Part shown: positions 1 through 8,050 of the stretch, in pieces
Layout: each line of letters opens with the position of its first letter
Position numbering within the stretch: the stretch's first letter is position 1
Origin: Comamonadaceae bacterium CG12_big_fil_rev_8_21_14_0_65_59_15
GTDB lineage: Bacteria > Pseudomonadota > Gammaproteobacteria > Burkholderiales > Burkholderiaceae_C
Length of the DNA stretch: 57,731 nucleotides
Direction: 5' to 3'
NCBI GenBank assembly: GCA_002786915.1
Contig: PCUV01000106.1
Coordinates: 1-57,731 of the forward strand
Notes under the pieces: model-generated
Database searches by the model: none
Told to the model about the DNA's origin: nothing
The model's input: only the letters and a program-made list of their open reading frames with translations
Position numbers and translations under genes: made by a program

Positions 1-695
1 GGCAGCGGCGCTGGCGCATCGGGCGGCAGAAAGACAAGAGCTTGCAGCCCGACGTACCGCTCAAAATCTTGTCAAATTTTGTGCCCGAGCAGGAATTTGT
101 GCTGGAGCCTGGTGACATGTTGTATCTGCCGCCCGGCTACGCGCACGACGGCATTGCGCAGGGCGAATGCATGACGTATTCCATTGGCTTTCGTATTCCC
201 AATAAGGGCGAGCTGGCGCGCGAGTTGTTGATGCGTTTGGCCGAGGATGCCGAGCAAGAGATTGGCGTGGCGCTGTACCGCGACCCGCAGCAGCCCGCGG
301 TGGCAGAGCCGGCGCAAATTCCGGCACAGATGCTGGCGTTTGCCCAGCAGGCGCTGTTTGACGCGCAACGCGACCCGTTGGCGTTTGCGCGGGGGCTGGG
401 TGAGTACATGACCGAACCCAAGCCCAACGTCTGGTTTGAATCCCAAGCGTGCGACGCTGTGCCCGATCTTGTTGGCAAGGGGGTGCAGCTGCATCGGCGC
501 ACACGGATGATGTTTGATGCGCAGCACCTCTTTATCAATGGCGAAAGCTACCTGGCCTCGGGGCGGGACGCTGTGGTCATGCGACAGTTGGCCAACGAGC
601 GCGCATTGCCGGCCAAAGTGGTGCAAAAAATGAGCGCCCAGGCACACGAATGGCTTGCAACCTGGGTCAATGCGGGTTGGGTGCACACAGATTGA
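1..695 (+). CDS. roxA: Cupin/JmjC-type ribosomal oxygenase, 5'-truncated by window edge
   Basis: This is the C-terminal part of a JmjC-like cupin 2-oxoglutarate oxygenase of the YcfD/RoxA family, which hydroxylates an arginine of ribosomal protein uL16. The frame is open from base 3 to the TGA at 693-695 with no start inside the window. The first visible residues include RRWRIG. The segment PPGYAHDG fits the end of the cupin barrel, and its His would be the third Fe(II) ligand; the HxD pair lies upstream of the window. The winged-helix-like C-terminal region (about 150 residues) is complete. The family assignment is good; the substrate is inferred from the family. Confidence 0.85.
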   Translation, partial: QRRWRIGRQKDKSLQPDVPLKILSNFVPEQEFVLEPGDMLYLPPGYAHDGIAQGECMTYSIGFRIPNKGELARELLMRLAEDAEQEIGVALYRDPQQPAVAEPAQIPAQMLAFAQQALFDAQRDPLAFARGLGEYMTEPKPNVWFESQACDAVPDLVGKGVQLHRRTRMMFDAQHLFINGESYLASGRDAVVMRQLANERALPAKVVQKMSAQAHEWLATWVNAGWVHTD

Positions 696-862
696 TGCCA
701 AAGCACAACATCGGTGCACTGTCAACCACGATAACCCTTAAATCTCACTACAATTGCGCGCCGAGTAGGTGGGCTGGTGTTGATGGGTCCGCACACTTGC
801 GCTTTGTGGGCAACCGCAAAGATACTTTCCGGAAATTAATTTTTTATCATTAGGGTTTACAA

Positions 863-1069
863 ATGAACAAGTCGCTCGTTCTGATCGCTGTTATCGCCGC
901 TGCTGCTCTGGCTGCCTGTGGCAAAAAAGAAGAAGCTCCTGCTCCCGCTCCGGCTCCTGTGGTGGCTCCGGCTGCTCCTGCTACCGAAGCTGCTGCCCCG
1001 GCTGCCGCTCCCGCTTCGGAAGCTGCTGCACCTGCTGCTGCTCCCGCTTCGGAAGCTGCTTCCAAGTAA
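863..1069 (+). CDS. Small Ala/Pro-rich lipoprotein
   Basis: This 68-residue protein has a basic start (MNKS), a short hydrophobic stretch and the lipobox LAAC at residues 16-19, so it should be lipidated at Cys19 and anchored in a membrane. After GKKEE the mature part consists almost only of Ala, Pro, Ser and Glu, with an 11-residue unit (EAAAPAAAPAS) repeated twice and then a partial third copy. Such low-complexity tails usually act as flexible spacers through the periplasm. AGGG about 8 bases before the ATG is the likely ribosome binding site. A strong terminator follows, so it is probably a single-gene transcript. The function is not known; small lipoproteins of this kind are common in Comamonadaceae. 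Confidence 0.8.
   Translation: MNKSLVLIAVIAAAALAACGKKEEAPAPAPAPVVAPAAPATEAAAPAAAPASEAAAPAAAPASEAASK
986..1051 (+). repeat. Two tandem 33-bp coding repeats
   Basis: Two adjacent 33-bp units (986-1018 and 1019-1051) each encode EAAAPAAAPAS. A third, partial copy starts at 1052. The units differ at a few third-codon positions, so the duplication is not brand new. The length is a multiple of three, so changes in copy number keep the lipoprotein in frame. Confidence 0.85.
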
Positions 1070-1090
1070 TCGGGTAACCGATCGCCTTGA

Positions 1091-1116
1091 AAAGCCGCCC
1101 TCGGGCGGCTTTTTTG
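1091..1116 (+). terminator. Intrinsic terminator of the lipoprotein gene
   Basis: A GC-rich stem (GCCGCC at 1094-1099 with GGCGGC at 1104-1109, loop CTCG) is followed directly by a run of six T. It lies 22 bases after the lipoprotein stop codon. Confidence 0.9.
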
Positions 1117-1148
1117 CTTTTCGAGCCGTCATAATCCGCGATACCGCT

Positions 1149-1193
1149 GGGGGCAGGGCCAATATCTCGATGCGTCAGGTTTTGCGTGCCCCC
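1149..1193 (+). promoter_or_regulatory. Inverted repeat in the nhaD leader
   Basis: GGGGGCA (1149-1155) pairs with TGCCCCC (1187-1193), enclosing about 31 bases. No T-run follows, so this is not a plain terminator. It lies 31 bases before the nhaD start codon and would be in the 5' untranslated RNA. It may be a structured leader of an ion-transport gene, but I cannot match it to a named riboswitch. Confidence 0.35.
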
Positions 1194-1224
1194 TAAAAAA
1201 CTTAAAACCTAGAGGACGACACCC

Positions 1225-2508
1225 ATGCTGACAGCCCTGGTCATTGTGTTTGTGCTGGCGTATGCCGCCATTGCGCTTGAACACCCCATCAAAATCAACA
1301 AATCCGCTTCGGCGCTGATCGGTGCCGGCCTGCTGTGGACGATTTACGCCATGTCCACGGGCGATCACCATCTGGTGAGCGAACAGTTGGGCGAGTCACT
1401 CATGGCCACCGCGCAGATCGTGTTCTTTTTGATGGGTGCCATGACGATTGTGGAAGTGGTCGATGCGCACAATGGCTTTGAGGTGATTACCTCGCGCATC
1501 CAGACCAAAAAGCTCTCCACGCTGATGTGGATGGTCGGTTTTGTGACCTTTTTTCTGAGCGCGATTCTGGACAACCTGACGACCACCATCGTTATGGTGT
1601 CGCTGATGAAAAAGCTCTTGGGCAAGCGCGACGACCGGCTGTTTTTTGCCGGCATCATCGTTATTGCCGCCAATGCGGGTGGTGCCTGGTCGCCCATTGG
1701 TGACGTGACCACCACCATGCTGTGGATTGGTGGGCAAATCACGGCACTGGCCATCATCGAAGGTGTTTTTATTCCGTCTGTGATCAACATGGTGATTCCG
1801 CTGGCGGTTACAAGCTATCTGATGGGCGACCGTCGCGTTGAGGGCGTCACCAGCACGGGCACTCGCAAGCGCACCAACACCACCAAATTTGAGCAAAACC
1901 TGATGTTTGTGTGTGGATTGGGCATTCTGGTGATGGTGCCGGTGTTCAAAACCGTGACGCACCTGCCGCCTTTCATGGGTATTTTGTTTGGCCTGGGCAT
2001 CTTGTGGCTGGTGGGCGACCTGATTCACCGTAACAAAGACGCCGACGAGCGCGCACCCTTGACGCTGGTGCATGCGCTCACCAAAATCGACATGGGCTCG
2101 ATCGTGTTCTTCATCGGCATTTTGTTGGCGGTGGCCACGCTGGAACACACGCACATTTTGACCAGCCTGGCGCAGTGGATGGACAAGTCGGTGGGGCGTC
2201 TGGACGTGATCGTGATGCTCATTGGCGTGGTCAGCGCGGTGGTGGACAACGTGCCGCTGGTGGCGGCCTCCATGGGCATGTACGACATGACCACCCACCC
2301 GGCCGACAGCTTTTTGTGGGAGTTCATGGCGTATTGCGCCGGTACCGGTGGTTCGATGCTGATCATCGGCTCGGCCGCAGGAGTGGCGGCCATGGGGTTG
2401 GAAAAAATTGACTTTTTCTGGTACATGAAACGCATCAGCTGGCTGGCGCTGATTGGCTACTTGGGCGGTGCGTTCTTCTACATTGCTGAACGCAATCTTT
2501 TTGGTTGA
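1225..2508 (+). CDS. nhaD: NhaD-type Na+/H+ antiporter
   Basis: This 427-residue inner-membrane protein has about a dozen hydrophobic segments and matches the NhaD family of Na+(Li+)/H+ antiporters in the ion-transporter superfamily. Two inverted copies of the typical core are visible: FFLSAILDNLTTTIVM near residue 110 and VSAVVDNVPLVAASMG near residue 340. Both carry the Asp-Asn pair expected at the ion path. The length fits the family. The start ATG follows AGAGGA at a suitable distance. It expels sodium in exchange for protons, which serves pH and salt homeostasis. It is followed at 17 bases by a dehydrogenase gene on the same strand, so the two may be cotranscribed. Confidence 0.9.
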   Translation: MLTALVIVFVLAYAAIALEHPIKINKSASALIGAGLLWTIYAMSTGDHHLVSEQLGESLMATAQIVFFLMGAMTIVEVVDAHNGFEVITSRIQTKKLSTLMWMVGFVTFFLSAILDNLTTTIVMVSLMKKLLGKRDDRLFFAGIIVIAANAGGAWSPIGDVTTTMLWIGGQITALAIIEGVFIPSVINMVIPLAVTSYLMGDRRVEGVTSTGTRKRTNTTKFEQNLMFVCGLGILVMVPVFKTVTHLPPFMGILFGLGILWLVGDLIHRNKDADERAPLTLVHALTKIDMGSIVFFIGILLAVATLEHTHILTSLAQWMDKSVGRLDVIVMLIGVVSAVVDNVPLVAASMGMYDMTTHPADSFLWEFMAYCAGTGGSMLIIGSAAGVAAMGLEKIDFFWYMKRISWLALIGYLGGAFFYIAERNLFG

Positions 2509-2525
2509 GACACTTTGGAATACAC

Positions 2526-3491
2526 ATGAAAAAGCCTACCATTCTGGTCGCGCGCGCCGTCTTCCCGGAAATATTGACGTACCTGCAGCAACATTTTGAG
2601 GTCACCGCCAACCAGGACGACGTGGCGTGGACACCCGCAGAGTTGGTGGCCCAATTGCGGGGCAAGCAGGGCGCCTTTACCACCGGCAGCCAGCGCATTG
2701 ATGCCGCTTTGCTGGCAGCTTGCCCGGAGCTGAAAATTTGCGCCAACATGGCCGTGGGTTACAACAACTTTGACCTGGCTGCCATGACCGCTGCGGGCGT
2801 GAAGGCCACCAACACCCCCGACGTGCTGACCGAGACCACGGCCGATTTTGGCTTTGCACTGATCATGGCCACGGCACGGCGCATGGCCGAGAGTGAGCAT
2901 TTTTTGCGCGCCGGGCTGTGGAAAAGCTGGCGCTATGACATGTTTGTCGGCTCCGACGTGCACGGCAGCACACTGGGCATTCTGGGCATGGGGCGCATCG
3001 GCCAGGGCATTGCCAAACGCGGCGCGCATGGCTTTGGCATGAAGGTGATTTACCACAACCGCTCAAGGCTGGACGCAGCCACAGAGGCGGCTTGTGGTGC
3101 CAGCTACGTCAGCAAGGTTGATTTGCTCAAGCAGGCCGACCACCTGATCCTGGTGTTGCCGTACTCGCCAGAAGCGCACCACGCCATCGGCGCGGCCGAG
3201 CTGGCGCAGATGAAACCCAGCGCCACCTTGGTCAACATCGCGCGTGGTGGCATCGTGGACGATGCGGCGTTAGCGCAAGCATTGAAGAACCATGTCATTG
3301 CCGCCGCTGGCCTGGACGTGTACGAGGGCGAGCCTGCGGTGCACCCGGATTTGCTGAGCGTGCCCAACGTGGTGCTGACGCCGCACATTGCCAGCGCCAC
3401 GCTTCCTACGCGCCTGGCGATGGCGCAACTGGCGGCCGACAACTTGGTGGGTTATCTGTTGCACGGCAAGGAGTTGACGCCCTTGAATTAG
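2526..3491 (+). CDS. D-2-hydroxyacid dehydrogenase (glyoxylate/hydroxypyruvate reductase)
   Basis: This 321-residue NAD(P)-dependent D-isomer-specific 2-hydroxyacid dehydrogenase resembles GyaR/GhrB proteins that reduce glyoxylate or hydroxypyruvate. It has the Rossmann motif GMGRIGQG near residue 150, the catalytic Arg in NIARGG, the Glu in DVYEGEP and the catalytic His in PHIASAT. I chose the ATG at 2526, which starts MKKPTILVAR as in the family. A TTG at 2505 would overlap the nhaD stop and add seven unconserved residues. A hairpin followed by T's after the gene (a dispersed repeat copy) probably ends the transcript. The exact substrate cannot be read from the sequence. Confidence 0.85.
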   Translation: MKKPTILVARAVFPEILTYLQQHFEVTANQDDVAWTPAELVAQLRGKQGAFTTGSQRIDAALLAACPELKICANMAVGYNNFDLAAMTAAGVKATNTPDVLTETTADFGFALIMATARRMAESEHFLRAGLWKSWRYDMFVGSDVHGSTLGILGMGRIGQGIAKRGAHGFGMKVIYHNRSRLDAATEAACGASYVSKVDLLKQADHLILVLPYSPEAHHAIGAAELAQMKPSATLVNIARGGIVDDAALAQALKNHVIAAAGLDVYEGEPAVHPDLLSVPNVVLTPHIASATLPTRLAMAQLAADNLVGYLLHGKELTPLN

Positions 3492-3499
3492 CACTGTTA

Positions 3500-3540
3500 T
3501 TGATAGCTGCTAGCCCTTATTCAATAAGGGCTAGAGTCCA
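3500..3540 (+). repeat. Dispersed GATAGCTGCT element, near-perfect hairpin copy
   Basis: This is one copy of the element scattered over the window. CTAGCCCTTAT (3510-3520) and ATAAGGGCTAG (3524-3534) form a perfect 11-bp stem with a 3-base loop, and a T-rich run starts at 3541. It follows the dehydrogenase gene and can double as its intrinsic terminator. Confidence 0.8.
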
Positions 3541-3616
3541 TTTTTTTATATAAATTTAAAACCTGCCAAGATGCCTGTTCAGAAACTTGGAGTAGGCGGT
3601 AGCTGAATTGGAGCTG

Positions 3617-3664
3617 AATTGGGGTCAGATCTGGCCGCGCAGCGGATCGGCTCTGACACCAATT
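3617..3664. repeat. REP-like GGGGTCAGA palindrome
   Basis: AATTGGGGTCAGA (3617-3629) and TCTGACACCAATT (3652-3664) are inverted repeats with one mismatch, enclosing a GC-rich middle. Palindromes of this kind resemble REP sequences mobilised by RAYT-type (TnpA_REP) transposases. A related, larger copy lies inside hrpA at about 15.3 kb. This one lies in the rmuC leader. Confidence 0.6.
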
Positions 3665-3708
3665 GTGCGTCTTGCACGCCACAATGGTGTCTAAGGAACT
3701 CCGCAAAT

Positions 3709-5136
3709 ATGAATGATCTTGTGCTGTGGCTGGTGTTGGTGGTGGGCGTTGTGAACGCGCTGTTGCTGCTGATGTTGTGGTGGCGCGGCCGCGACAGTGA
3801 TGCCAGCCGAGCCGAGCAATTGGCGCAACAGGCTCAGTTTCAAGCCAGTGTGCAAACCAGCCAGCAGGCGCTGGTGCAACTGGTGACTACCAGTTCGGAG
3901 CGCATCGAGCGCGAACTGCGCCGCGAGGTACAAGACACTGGTCGCAGCGGGCGCCAGGAGTTGTCGCAGCACTTGGCCACGTTCCAGCAAACCCTGTTGC
4001 AGCAAGGCGCGGAGGCCACACGCACGCAAAACGCCCAGATAGACGCGTTTGGTCAGCAATTGGCGCTGTTGCAAAAGACGCTGCACGACACCCTCACCAG
4101 CCAGCTTTCGGGCGTGAGCGAGTCCAACGCGCGGCGCATGATGGAGATCCGCGAAACGCTGGAGCAACAGCTGGCGCAGCTGCAAACCAGCAACGCCAGC
4201 AAGCTCGACGAAATGCGCGCCACGGTGGATGAAAAACTGCAGTCCACCCTGCAGCAGCGCCTGGGTGAAAGTTTCAAACAAGTCGCCGACCGGCTGGAGC
4301 AGGTGCACAAGGGCTTGGGCGAAATGCAGACGCTGGCGCAAGGCGTGGGCGACCTCAAACACCTGCTGTCCAACGTCAAAACGCGCGGTATTTTTGGCGA
4401 GGCGCAACTGGCTAGCTTGCTGGAGCAGGTGTTTGTGCCCGACCAGTATGGCACCCAGGTGGCGACGCGCCCGGGTAGCAAAAACGTGGTGGACTTTGCC
4501 ATCAAACTGCCCGGCAAGTCTGATTCGGGCGAGCCGCTGTGGCTGCCGATTGATGCCAAGTTTCCCAACGAAGATTACGAGCGGCTGCTCGATGCCCAGG
4601 GCCGCGCCGATGCCGTGCAGGCCGAAGCCGCTGCCAAGGCGCTGGAGCAACGCATTCGCCTGGAAGCCAAATCGATTTCCGAAAAATACATTGAGCCACC
4701 TTTCACCACCGACTTTGCCATTTTGTTCTTACCCACCGAAGGCCTGTACGCCGAGGTGTTGCGCCGCCCCGGGCTGATGGAAGCCTTGCAGCGCGAGCAC
4801 CGCATCACCCTGGCCGGGCCGACCACCTTGCTGGCCATGCTCAGTTCTTTGCAGATGGGCTTCAGGACCCTGGCGCTGGAAAAACGCTCCAGCGAAGTCT
4901 GGCAGGTGCTGGGCGCGGTCAAGACCGAATTTGGCAAGTTTGGCGATGTGCTGGCCAAGGTCAAATCGCAAACCGAAACCGTGCTGAAAACCATCGACGG
5001 CGCGCAAACCCGCAGTCGCGCCATGGGGCGCGCGCTGAAAACCGTGGAGGCTTTGCCCGAGCTTGAAAGCGCTGCGCTGATTCCGCTCGACGCCGCGCTG
5101 TTGGCCACCAGCGCCGACGATGCCGCTGACGCATGA
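3709..5136 (+). CDS. rmuC: DNA recombination protein RmuC
   Basis: This 475-residue RmuC-family protein has one N-terminal membrane helix (about residues 3-23, from MNDLVLWLVLVVG), a long coiled coil rich in Gln, Leu and Glu (about 30-210), and the conserved RmuC nuclease-like core (about 220-440) with RGIFGEAQL, LPIDAKFP and TEGLYAEV. The family limits inversions at short inverted repeats. The start ATG is preceded by AAGGA at 10 bases; upstream in-frame codons fall in the REP-like repeat and are not conserved. The next gene overlaps by four bases (ATGA), which suggests translational coupling. Confidence 0.92.
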   Translation: MNDLVLWLVLVVGVVNALLLLMLWWRGRDSDASRAEQLAQQAQFQASVQTSQQALVQLVTTSSERIERELRREVQDTGRSGRQELSQHLATFQQTLLQQGAEATRTQNAQIDAFGQQLALLQKTLHDTLTSQLSGVSESNARRMMEIRETLEQQLAQLQTSNASKLDEMRATVDEKLQSTLQQRLGESFKQVADRLEQVHKGLGEMQTLAQGVGDLKHLLSNVKTRGIFGEAQLASLLEQVFVPDQYGTQVATRPGSKNVVDFAIKLPGKSDSGEPLWLPIDAKFPNEDYERLLDAQGRADAVQAEAAAKALEQRIRLEAKSISEKYIEPPFTTDFAILFLPTEGLYAEVLRRPGLMEALQREHRITLAGPTTLLAMLSSLQMGFRTLALEKRSSEVWQVLGAVKTEFGKFGDVLAKVKSQTETVLKTIDGAQTRSRAMGRALKTVEALPELESAALIPLDAALLATSADDAADA

Positions 5137-6323
5137 TGGCTTTTAAAAAAATGAGCGTGTCGCCAGCGCCTGGTTTGTCTGATACGGCGTTGGCGCGCCT
5201 CATCGGTGGCCACGTCTGTCTGCACGCGTGCATGGCCGGGATGCGCATGGCCGCGCCCCTGCTGGCCTTGCGGGCCGGCTACAGCGCGGCAGCGGTGGGT
5301 ATCCTGCTGGCCCTGTTTGCCCTGACCCAGGTTTTTCTGGCGTTGCCCGCTGGGCGCTATGTGGATCGCCACGGTTACTGGAAGCCGCTGCGCTGGTGCT
5401 TGAGCGCCAGTGCGCTGGGGGCGGGGCTGGCGGCGCTGTGGCCGGTGTTTGGTGTGCTGTGTCTGACGGCTTTGCTCACCGGCGGCGCGGTGGGGGTGGG
5501 GGCGATAAGCTTGCAGCGGCATGTGGGACGGTGTGCGCGCGATGCGGTCGAGCGCAAACGTTTTTTTAGCTGGTTGTCGATTGGCCCGGCCTTGTCCAAC
5601 TTTGTTGGCCCGCTGCTGGCCGGGGTGTTGATTGATGCGGGCGGTTTTGTGTTGGCGTTTGGCGCGCTGGCCCTGTTGCCGGGCGTGTCGTGGTGGCTGT
5701 TGCACGCCACGCGTGAACTACCGCCGGTGCAGCACGATGCTACAGGGCAAAAGCGCCGTGCCTGGGATTTGCTGCGTGAACCCGCCATGCGCCGCTTGTT
5801 GCTGGTGAACTGGCTGATGTCGTCGTGCTGGGATGTGCACACTTTTGTCGTGCCGGTGTTGGGGCATGAGCGCGGTTTGAGCGCCTCGGCCATTGGTGCC
5901 ATTCTGGGCGGCTTTGCGCTGGCTGCCACCGGCATTCGCGTGGCGCTGCCCTGGTTGGCGGCGAATCTGCAAGAGCGCGTGGTCATCACCAGTGCCATGC
6001 TGGCCACGGCCGGTCTGTTTGCGCTTTATCCGTTCATGCACAGTGCTTGGGGCATGGGGCTGTGTTCGGCCGCTTTGGGAGTTTCACTGGGTTCGGTGCA
6101 GCCGATGATCATGAGCACCTTGCACCAGATCACGCCCGAGGCGCGCCACGGCGAGGCGCTGGGCTTGCGGCTGATGCTGATCAACGCGTCCAGTGTCAGC
6201 ATGCCGATGTTGTTTGGTGCAGCCGGTGCGCTGGCCGGTGTCAGCGTGGTGTTCTGGACCGTGGGCGCGGCGGTGGGCCTGGGCGCGCGCCAGGCCTGGG
6301 GGCTGCGGGTGGGGGAGAGCTAA
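5133..6323 (+). CDS. MFS transporter
   Basis: This is a 396-residue major facilitator superfamily protein with about 12 hydrophobic segments. The loop between helices 2 and 3 contains PAGRYVDRHGYW, a form of the MFS signature DxxGRR/K. The start overlaps the rmuC stop in ATGA, so the two genes form one transcript. It is probably an exporter of small molecules, but the substrate cannot be named. A CCCTCACCC/GGGTGAGGG palindrome follows, and the next gene converges on it. Confidence 0.8.
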   Translation: MMAFKKMSVSPAPGLSDTALARLIGGHVCLHACMAGMRMAAPLLALRAGYSAAAVGILLALFALTQVFLALPAGRYVDRHGYWKPLRWCLSASALGAGLAALWPVFGVLCLTALLTGGAVGVGAISLQRHVGRCARDAVERKRFFSWLSIGPALSNFVGPLLAGVLIDAGGFVLAFGALALLPGVSWWLLHATRELPPVQHDATGQKRRAWDLLREPAMRRLLLVNWLMSSCWDVHTFVVPVLGHERGLSASAIGAILGGFALAATGIRVALPWLAANLQERVVITSAMLATAGLFALYPFMHSAWGMGLCSAALGVSLGSVQPMIMSTLHQITPEARHGEALGLRLMLINASSVSMPMLFGAAGALAGVSVVFWTVGAAVGLGARQAWGLRVGES

Positions 6324-6356
6324 GCCAGAGCCGGAAAAGATGGCCCCGGTCTTTCT

Positions 6357-6389
6357 CCCTCACCCGCTGGGGAAGGGTTGGGGTGAGGG
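6357..6389. terminator. CCCTCACCC/GGGTGAGGG palindrome between convergent genes
   Basis: Nine-base arms (6357-6365 and 6381-6389) pair perfectly. The element lies between the MFS gene (plus) and the LOG-family gene (minus), so it could stop transcription from both sides, although it has no T-run. Repeats of this sort are common between convergent genes in Comamonadaceae. Confidence 0.5.
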
Positions 6390-6412
6390 CTGTTCAGGGC
6401 AGAGTAACGCCT

Positions 6413-7282
6413 TTACAAGCGATAAAAGCGGGCAATCACGTCCCAGGCAACTTGGGGCTCATCGACAAAATGCAGCAGGTTCAGGTCTTCGGGGGCAATC
6501 ACGCCTTCTTCTACCATCGCTTCGAAGTTGAGCAGGCGCTTCCAGTAGCTGCTGCCAAACAGCACGATGGGTACCGGCTGCGCTTTTTTGGTCTGCACCA
6601 GCGTGATGACTTCGAACAATTCGTCCAGCGTACCAAAGCCACCCGGGAAGGCCACCAGCGCTTTGGCGCGGATCATGAAGTGCATCTTGCGCATCGCAAA
6701 GTAGTGAAACTTGAAGCTCAAGCTGGGGGTGACATAGGGGTTGGCGTGCTGCTCGTGCGGTAGCGCAATGTTTAACCCGATGGTGGGCGCACGGGCTTCA
6801 TGCGCGCCGCGGTTGGCGGCTTCCATGATGCCAGGGCCGCCGCCGGTGCAGACATACAGGCGCTGCTCAGCCGGGAGGCCGTCGCTGTAGTTGGCGACCA
6901 GGTGGGCAAACTGGCGCGCGTGTTCGTAATGTTGCGCATTACGTACATGGCGCTGGGCCACGGTTTTCGCCTGCGGGTCATCTCCAGCCTGCATCAACTG
7001 TTCTTGCGCCTGCTCGGGCGACACAAAGCGCGCGCTGCCAAAGACCACCACCGTGTTGTGGATGCCTTGCGCGCTTTGGTCCAGATCCGGTTTGAGCATT
7101 TCAAGCTGAATACGGATACCGCGCGCCTCGCGGCGCAGCAAAAACTCGGGGTCGGCAAAAGCCAGGCGGTGTGCGCTGGGTTTGAGCACCGAGCTGTCGG
7201 CAGGTTGCTTGAGCACGTCGGCCCAGGCGTCGGTCATGCGTTGTTCGGTCAGCAGGTTGGGCAGGGGTTGGGTGTTTTCCAT
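6413..7282 (-). CDS. LOG-family protein (TIGR00730 Rossmann fold)
   Basis: This 290-residue protein of the LONELY GUY/'lysine decarboxylase-like' family has the signature PGGFGTLDELFE (PGGxGTxxE) in its second half and GGGPGIMEAANRGA before it. Many members are cytokinin-activating nucleoside 5'-monophosphate phosphoribohydrolases; none is a real lysine decarboxylase. It is longer than the compact 190-residue type, with about 80 extra N-terminal residues. I start it at the ATG at 7282 (MENTQPLPN); codons further upstream run antisense through the efp terminator and efp. The nucleotide-hydrolase function is inferred from the family. Confidence 0.85.
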   Translation of the reverse strand: MENTQPLPNLLTEQRMTDAWADVLKQPADSSVLKPSAHRLAFADPEFLLRREARGIRIQLEMLKPDLDQSAQGIHNTVVVFGSARFVSPEQAQEQLMQAGDDPQAKTVAQRHVRNAQHYEHARQFAHLVANYSDGLPAEQRLYVCTGGGPGIMEAANRGAHEARAPTIGLNIALPHEQHANPYVTPSLSFKFHYFAMRKMHFMIRAKALVAFPGGFGTLDELFEVITLVQTKKAQPVPIVLFGSSYWKRLLNFEAMVEEGVIAPEDLNLLHFVDEPQVAWDVIARFYRL

Positions 7283-7301
7283 GATGGGATCCGGTAAGAC
7301 C

Positions 7302-7329
7302 AAAAAAAAGGCTTCACGCTGGAAGCCTT
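7302..7329 (-). terminator. Intrinsic terminator of efp
   Basis: On the minus strand an AAGGCTTC/GAAGCCTT stem (7308-7315 with 7322-7329) is followed by a run of T's (A's at 7302-7309 on the plus strand). It lies 24 bases after the efp stop. Confidence 0.88.
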
Positions 7330-7352
7330 GGTCGCTTGGAGAGTGCTCGCCG

Positions 7353-7907
7353 TTAGACGCGCTTGCGGTATTCGCCGGTGCGGGTGTCGATTTCAACCTT
7401 GTCGCCTTGCGCCACGAAGATCGGCACGCCGATCTCAAAGCCGGTGGCAATTTTGGCGGGCTTCAAAACCTTGCCAGAGGTGTCGCCTTTGACAGCGGGC
7501 TCGGTCCAGGTGATTTCACGCACCACGCTGGTGGGCAGTTCAACCGAGATGGCTTTGCCGTCATAGAACACCACTTCAACCGGCATGCCGTCTTCGAGGT
7601 AGTTGAGCGCGTCGCCCATGTTTTCGGCTTCCACTTCATACTGGTTGTATTCAGCGTCCATGCAAACGTACATGGGGTCGGCAAAGTAGGAGTAGGTGCA
7701 GTCTTTCTTTTCCAGGATGACTTGGTCAAGTTTGTCGTCGGCCTTATAGACAAGTTCGGTGTTGAAGTTGGCGATCAGGCTTTTGAGCTTCATGCGCACG
7801 GTGGCAGAGTTACGCCCGCCGCGGCTGTATTCTGTTTTTAGGACGACCATCGGGTCTTTGCCGTTCATAATGACGTTGCCGGCGCGAATTTCTTGAGCGA
7901 TTTTCAT
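7353..7907 (-). CDS. efp: Translation elongation factor P, Arg32 type
   Basis: This 184-residue elongation factor P has its three beta-barrel domains, starting [13 protein letters not shown] and ending in [14 protein letters not shown] relieves ribosome stalling at polyproline. The loop tip reads [10 protein letters not shown] with Arg at position 32, the type rhamnosylated by EarP, in place of the Lys34 modified by EpmA/B. I start at the ATG at 7907; an ATT-ATG extension of two codons is possible. earP, often next to efp in beta-proteobacteria, is not adjacent here: upstream is dnaG, downstream the LOG-family gene. Confidence 0.95.
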   Translation of the reverse strand: MKIAQEIRAGNVIMNGKDPMVVLKTEYSRGGRNSATVRMKLKSLIANFNTELVYKADDKLDQVILEKKDCTYSYFADPMYVCMDAEYNQYEVEAENMGDALNYLEDGMPVEVVFYDGKAISVELPTSVVREITWTEPAVKGDTSGKVLKPAKIATGFEIGVPIFVAQGDKVEIDTRTGEYRKRV

Positions 7908-8050
7908 AATCAAAAGAGTAGGGTAGGCCGCATGGGTGCGGCGAGGAGGGGTCTGGGCAGGGGCAGCACAGCTTGTCCCGATCCAGCAAACTCGTGATTT
8001 TAGTGTGTTTTTGCCCTAAATCCGGCTGGATTCTGATGCGCGGGGGTGCG

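Noticed and set aside
2505..2525. TTG start for the hydroxyacid dehydrogenase
   Set aside because: It overlaps the nhaD stop and adds residues not seen in the family; the ATG at 2526 gives the standard N-terminus.
4575..5705. A long open frame on the minus strand across rmuC and the MFS gene
   Set aside because: It is antisense to two clear genes, has no homology that I recognise and reflects the GC-rich third positions of the real genes.
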